Shown: in pieces, positions 26,200 to 29,595 of the stretch
How positions within the stretch are numbered: the first letter of the stretch is position 1
Layout of the letters: every line of letters starts with the position of its first letter
Origin: Lachnospiraceae bacterium
GTDB lineage: Bacteria > Bacillota > Clostridia > Lachnospirales > Lachnospiraceae
DNA length: 29,595 bases
Direction of reading: 5' to 3'
Assembly (NCBI GenBank): GCA_902363665.1
Contig: CABJAW010000025.1
Span: forward strand, 1 to 29,595
The notes under the pieces: generated by a model
What the model saw: only the letters and a program-made list of their open reading frames with translations
What the model was told of the DNA's origin: nothing
The model's database searches: none
Position numbers and translations under genes: made by a program

Positions 26200-26765
26200 C
26201 AATGCCAAGGATGAATTATGTAGCAGTTAGAGGTAAAGGAAACCCTGATGAAGAGGGTGGACAATATAAAACTGCGATTGGTGTTTTGTATTCTGTTGCT
26301 TACACTCTCAAGATGAGTTATAAAACGGATTACAAAATAAAAGGTTTCTTTGAATATGTAGTTCCACCACTTGAAGGATTTTGGTGGCAGGATCATGTTG
26401 AAGGTGTAGATTATTCCAATAAGTCAGCTTTTAATTGGATTTCTGTTATTCGGTTGCCTGATTTTATTACAAAGAAAGATTTTGATTGGGCGGTAGATAC
26501 CGCTTCAAAAAAGAAAAAGATGGATTGTTCCAGTGCAGAATTTTTGAGTATAGAGGAAGGCTTATGTGTACAGATTATGCATATTGGAGCATTTGATAAT
26601 GAGCCTGAAACAGTAGCAATAATGGATAAATATTTGAGAGAAAATGGATATGTGAATGATTTCACGGATGAACGTCACCATCACGAAATCTATTTATCAG
26701 ACCCAAGAAAAGTTGCACCGGAAAGATGTAAAACGGTTATCAGACATCCGATAAAGAAATTGTAA
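26124..26765 (+). CDS. GyrI-like small-molecule-binding domain protein
   Basis: 213 aa from ATG 26124, with AGGAG 5 bp upstream. Begins FDFKKEYKEFYLPKNKAQIVTMPRMNYVAVRGKGNPDE and continues with VLYSVAYTLKMSYK, GFFEYVVPPLEGFWW and KDFDWAVDTA. This is the stand-alone GyrI-like/effector-binding fold of Firmicutes, related to the ligand domain of BmrR/SAV1822 proteins. No DNA-binding domain is attached. It may sequester small toxic molecules, but the ligand is unknown. First intact gene past the integrated element. Confidence 0.8.
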   Translation: MQKMAFDFKKEYKEFYLPKNKAQIVTMPRMNYVAVRGKGNPDEEGGQYKTAIGVLYSVAYTLKMSYKTDYKIKGFFEYVVPPLEGFWWQDHVEGVDYSNKSAFNWISVIRLPDFITKKDFDWAVDTASKKKKMDCSSAEFLSIEEGLCVQIMHIGAFDNEPETVAIMDKYLRENGYVNDFTDERHHHEIYLSDPRKVAPERCKTVIRHPIKKL

Positions 26766-26792
26766 TCAGCAAATAAAAATTGAGATTTTTTA

Positions 26793-26821
26793 TTGCATTT
26801 TTCATGATAATTGCATATAAT
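26793..26821 (+). promoter_or_regulatory. Promoter of the type III antitoxin RNA
   Basis: TTGCAT (26793-26798), 17-bp spacer, TATAAT (26816-26821). It is immediately followed by a small hairpin AGCAAG/CTTGCT and the repeat array. Confidence 0.82.
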
Positions 26822-26847
26822 ATAAATGAGCAAGAAAGCTTGCTTGA

Positions 26848-26955
26848 TTTAAGTGCGTTGCTACTTTGAGTGCAAACCTTTAATTTAAGTGCTTCACTAC
26901 TTTGAATGTGAACCTTTAATTTAAGTGCTTCGCAGCTTAAAATGCGAATCGTTAA
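26848..26955 (+). ncRNA. toxI: Type III antitoxin RNA: three 36-nt repeats (ToxI-like)
   Basis: Three tandem units of exactly 36 bp start at 26848, 26884 and 26920, each opening with TTTAAGTGC. In every unit, positions 4-7 (AAGT) can pair with 16-19 (ACTT or GCTT), while 10-14 in that loop pair with 25-29: TTGC/GCAA, TTCAC/GTGAA, TTCGC/GCGAA. That is an H-type pseudoknot with covarying bases. The unit length equals that of ToxI of the Pectobacterium ToxIN system. The array lies between a promoter and a terminator and directly ahead of a ToxN-like gene, the standard type III toxin-antitoxin layout. Confidence 0.88.
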
Positions 26956-26959
26956 TTTC

Positions 26960-26992
26960 AGGGAGATAAGACTCTTATCTCCCTGTTTTGTT
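26960..26992 (+). terminator. Terminator between antitoxin RNA and toxN
   Basis: AGGGAGATAA (26960-26969) pairs with TTATCTCCCT (26975-26984) followed by GTTTTGTT. In ToxIN loci such a terminator sets the ratio of antitoxin RNA to toxin mRNA. Confidence 0.88.
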
Positions 26993-27011
26993 ATACTATG
27001 TAGGAGAAAAT

Positions 27012-27515
27012 ATGGATTTTTATCGTATAAATGAGGAATACAATCAGTATCTCCAGAGGTATGAAAAAGAAAAAAGAGGGGTTACAAAGGTACCTAATAT
27101 CAGATATACTGATCGAAATAAATTTGCTTTCGGTGCAGTTATGCAGGTTAATGGAATAAACTATTAGGTGTCTGTATCTTCTTTTGACAAAAAGCAGGAA
27201 GCTAACATTTTGATCCGTATACCGGGAGATGAAAAAGAAATCAAGGGGTCTTTACGATTCAACTATATGATTCCAGTGCCGGAGGAGTGTATTGAAAGAC
27301 TGGTTATTAAAGATGTAGAGGATGAAAAATACCGCTTGTTACTAAATAAGGAATATCAATTTTGTATGGACAATGCTGAGCGGATTCAGAAAAAAGCAAA
27401 TAAAATATATGAAATGGTTATAACAAATCGAAAACAGAAATTAACTGACAACAGTTGTTCTTTTAGTATTTTGGAGCAGGGATACCAAGAATATGTTGAA
27501 AATGTTTTGAAATAA
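27012..27515 (+). pseudogene. toxN: ToxN/AbiQ-family type III toxin, amber-interrupted
   Basis: Reading through one TAG gives 167 residues, the usual ToxN size. The N-terminus is MDFYRINEEYNQYLQRYEKE; KVPNIRY and AFGAVMQVNGINY follow up to codon 51, then TAG (27165-27167). It resumes in the same frame with VSVSSFDKKQEANILIRIPGD, GSLRFNYMIPVPEE and a helical C-terminus. ToxN is an endoribonuclease that cleaves its own antitoxin repeats and cellular RNA, and is inhibited by ToxI; several protect against phages. TAG is one change from Tyr (TAT/TAC), which fits the GINY-Y context. A restart at GTG 27168 would lack the N-terminal strands and is unlikely to be active. Confidence 0.85.
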
Positions 27516-27573
27516 AGGCATTAATAAACATAGCTGTATCATAAAGATTAGCACATGAAAGGACATTATGTAA

Positions 27574-28029
27574 ATGGCTATTGAGTATAAAATGCTTACG
27601 GAAAAAGAACTGAATACTTTTATTAATATGAGGATAAATCAGCTTAGAGAAGAAGGGGCTAAAGAAGAAATTGATTTGGTTCCTGCCTTGAAGGACTATT
27701 ATACTCGTCATATGGCAGACGGAACATTTGTATCCTGGCTTGCCCTTGATGGAAAAAATATTATTGGGACAAGTGGAATGTCATTTGTGGAGAAGCCGCC
27801 TTATTTTGGATGTCCAAATGGAAAGATAGGATTGTTATCCAGTATGTTTACAGAACCACAATATAGAAGAAAAGGTATTGCAAAGGAATTATTATCTCGT
27901 GTTGTAAATGAGGCTAGAGAATATGGGTGCGGAGTGATACAGATTACGGCATCTGATATGGGGGTTAAATTGTATAAAGATTTCGGATTTGTACATAATG
28001 GTAATTTCATGCAATATGAGCTTTCTTAA
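27574..28029 (+). CDS. GNAT-family N-acetyltransferase
   Basis: 151 aa. The acetyl-CoA-binding motif QYRRKGIAKELL (97-107) with Arg99, Gly101 and Ala103 is clear. The beta4 region GKIGLLSSMFT and the C-terminal LYKDFGFVHNG complete the fold. Substrate unknown; the class includes antibiotic, amino-acid and protein acetyltransferases. ATG 27574 is preceded by AAAGGA at a 10-bp distance, with a start-stop ATGTAA directly before it. It is 58 bp after the toxN frame. Confidence 0.88.
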   Translation: MAIEYKMLTEKELNTFINMRINQLREEGAKEEIDLVPALKDYYTRHMADGTFVSWLALDGKNIIGTSGMSFVEKPPYFGCPNGKIGLLSSMFTEPQYRRKGIAKELLSRVVNEAREYGCGVIQITASDMGVKLYKDFGFVHNGNFMQYELS

Positions 28030-28072
28030 AAGATATTTCATTATACATGGGAATTTTTATACAAAATATGAT

Positions 28073-28107
28073 GAGAGCCCATAACTCATTGATTGTTATG
28101 GACTCTC
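28073..28107. terminator. Hairpin after the acetyltransferase gene
   Basis: GAGAG-CCATAAC (28073-28085) pairs with GTTATGG-CTCTC (28095-28107). The T tracts are weak on both strands. Probably a shared end for the converging genes. Confidence 0.5.
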
Positions 28108-28112
28108 TACTG

Positions 28113-28250
28113 CTATATTATTAAAGAATCTTCTGCATCTACCCACATTTGCATCCTTCCATCAAGATACAATCTTACATATTCAAGTGGTTCATCAATT
28201 GCAAGTGCGTTCAATGCACAGTCAGATCCGGGAGTAGTTTTCAAGTTCTT
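28113..28250 (-). pseudogene. C-terminal gene fragment joined to an IS remnant
   Basis: A 46-codon stretch without a start: KNLKTTPGSDCALNALAIDE, then EYVRLYLDGRMQMWVDAEDS. It looks like the well-kept C-terminal part of a small conserved protein that I cannot name. Upstream on the minus strand the frame meets a stop and transposase sequence at 28251, so its N-terminal part has been lost. Confidence 0.55.
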
Positions 28251-28926
28251 TTAAAAGCACGCAGTGCTTTGGGGTTTCCAAATGCCTTTTCAGGATAACT
28301 TAAAAGAACAACCGCATTTTCGATACCATTCAGGTTTCCTTCATACCGGTACACATAATACTTTCGTTTTTTGACTGTCACAAGGTCAAATCCCTTCTCT
28401 GTTACCGATAATTCAGCAGCAAGTTCGCTGAGCTTCTTTTTCATTCCTGACGGGTACAGCAGGCGGTTTGTTTTTAAAGCTACGATGGTTTTGAAGCTAT
28501 GGTATCATCCACAATACAAAAAACAGGCTTTCCGGTGCGCTGTGCTTCTGAATAAATAATTTCAACTACGGAGGATTTTAAAGCATTTTCCAGTAAGGTA
28601 TCATCCCATTTCCCGGAATTGAGGAAATGCGCGATGGTAGTTCTGTGGCAGGAACTGTTTTGTGCAAAGTCGGTAGTCTTTCCATGGTAACCTGAGATAA
28701 AAATACTGATCAGGATACTCATGAGATGACCGATCACTCTGTTCGAAAAAGATTTGCATAAATTTAATTTCTTAAACTGGTTGTATATGAATGTAGAATG
28801 ATGTATAGTATTTGCGAGGGATACCTTCTTTCGTAAATGTTGCAATGTTTGTTTGGTCACTTTCATTATACAATACAAACGATTTAAGGTGTCTTTCTTT
28901 TTATGCAAAATCACGAACTTGCTCAT
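28251..28926 (-). mobile_element. Transposase remnant with internal deletion
   Basis: Two pieces of one DDE transposase (IS4-superfamily type). The N-terminal part (28480-28926) covers MKVTKQTLQHLRKKVSLANT to FCIVDDTIASK. The second part (28250-28478) reads ALKTNRLLYPSGMKKKLSEL to NPKALRAF. The catalytic middle is missing at a junction near 28485-28495, and the C-terminus is cut at 28251. It cannot encode an active enzyme. No terminal inverted repeats of an intact IS are seen. Confidence 0.75.
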
Positions 28927-28980
28927 TTATAGTTTTTAAAACAGGTGAAATCACAATCGGGATTTGGAGGACTAAAATCA

Positions 28981-29319
28981 ATGAATATTAAGCAAAAAGA
29001 AGCTGCTCAAATTAACATGGTAGAGTGGTTGGAACATCCGAATGAGTTAGGGAAACAACCATACAAGATAGAATGTACAGGAAACTTTAAGCTTCACGAC
29101 ATGCAGTATTACATTTTCAGATTTAAAACAGGAGTATTGAGCCAATGGTTTGTGGGGGTAAGTGGTGGCTATGAGGGTGATTGTCTCGAACCATGCGGTC
29201 ATACTTTTAGTGATATGAAAAAGTATAACTCTACTACTGCACAAAATGATTGTATAGAGATGATAGAAAGAATTCGAGCTTACTGGATGGAACAGGCAAA
29301 ATATTACACTCAGCAATAG
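28981..29319 (+). CDS. Hypothetical protein
   Basis: 112 aa from ATG 28981, with GGAGG 9 bp upstream; a longer in-frame start at 28945 lacks such a site. Starts MNIKQKEAAQINMVEWLEHP and contains KIECTGNFKLHDMQYYIFRF, WFVGVSGGYEG and CGHTFSDMKKYN. Mixed alpha/beta, no signal peptide, no membrane segment. Family not recognised. It follows the transposase remnant in a diverging orientation. Confidence 0.7.
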   Translation: MNIKQKEAAQINMVEWLEHPNELGKQPYKIECTGNFKLHDMQYYIFRFKTGVLSQWFVGVSGGYEGDCLEPCGHTFSDMKKYNSTTAQNDCIEMIERIRAYWMEQAKYYTQQ

Positions 29320-29330
29320 AAACAAATTCT

Positions 29331-29423
29331 TTAGGTTAGAATCGATGATGGTGTAAACGAAAAAGCAGTTTTGACCTTGCATGGAACTGCCCTTTCGTTT
29401 ACATCATTTTCGATTTGACCTAA
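29331..29423. repeat. Large inverted repeat
   Basis: Arms starting TTAGGTTAGAATCGATGATG (29331 on) and ending at TTGACCTAA (to 29423) are complementary over about 32 bp with few mismatches, including TGTAAACGAAA/TTTCGTTTACA. The loop contains a nested GCAGTT/AACTGC. It is longer than a normal terminator, so it may be a terminator of the preceding gene or a MITE-like repeat. The remaining bases to 29595 hold TGTCAC/GTGACA and GCCCG/CGGGC hairpins but no gene. Confidence 0.65.
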
Positions 29424-29595
29424 TTGAACAAAGTAAGTGTCCAGATATCCATTATCTATGGATTTTCAATCGGTTGTTCTTACCCTTTATGTTACTGATC
29501 TCATGAGTTGACATTCATCTGCTCACATGAGATGTCGCCATTCTGCTTAAGTTTTTGTCACTGTTTCGTCCGTGACATGCCGCCCGTTTCCGGGC

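Noticed and set aside
26848..26955. Possible CRISPR array
   Set aside because: The 36-bp units are directly adjacent with no spacers, and a ToxN-like gene follows, so they are antitoxin repeats.

Overview
The window is a Gram-positive, low-to-mid-GC chromosome segment of clostridial type, most likely Lachnospiraceae (Blautia/Dorea/Coprococcus-like). This is inferred from gene order, strong AGGAGG ribosome binding sites, the protein sequences and the kind of mobile element present; no species is asserted.

Positions 1-15.8 kb are core chromosome. An L10-type leader with attenuator precedes rplJ-rplL. rpoB-rpoC follow with their own promoter. A minus-strand VanZ-like membrane protein with a low-complexity N/Q/Y/P-rich tail sits between the RNA polymerase genes and the str operon (rpsL-rpsG-fusA, then tuf from its own promoter). 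Two related inverted-repeat elements abut or lie close upstream of the rplJ and rpoB promoters, and an unexplained palindromic block precedes rpsL.

Positions 15.67-25.87 kb are an integrative mobilizable element inserted at the 3' end of tuf. The last 55 bp of the tuf region are repeated exactly at the far end, and a 20-bp direct repeat lies just inside each end. The element carries a XRE repressor with operators, an excisionase, a tyrosine integrase, a RepA-like AAA ATPase, two small proteins (one DUF5348), a MOBV relaxase and a TnpV-like protein. It has no conjugation pore or coupling protein, so it probably depends on a helper. A cargo cassette (about 21.93-24.29 kb) has been spliced in, disturbing tnpV on the left and a regulator gene on the right. 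It encodes, on the minus strand, a cysteine-rich KTR protein and an RlmN/Cfr-like radical-SAM 23S rRNA methyltransferase behind an attenuator leader. The leader peptide (MLHSMRIR) carries the Arg-X-Arg macrolide-arrest motif. A type I toxin-antitoxin-like locus with convergent transcripts closes the element.

Positions 25.9-29.6 kb are accessory. They hold a second copy of the tuf terminator, a broken small ORF, a GyrI-like protein, a type III toxin-antitoxin locus (three 36-bp repeats predicted to fold as pseudoknots with covarying helices, a terminator, then a toxN gene interrupted by an amber codon), a GNAT acetyltransferase, an internally deleted transposase remnant fused to a gene fragment, an unknown protein and a large inverted repeat.

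The most noteworthy items are the degenerate type III toxin-antitoxin locus, the apparently macrolide-sensing leader in front of an RlmN/Cfr-like gene, the type I toxin locus, and the tuf attachment site at which both junctions keep a working terminator.
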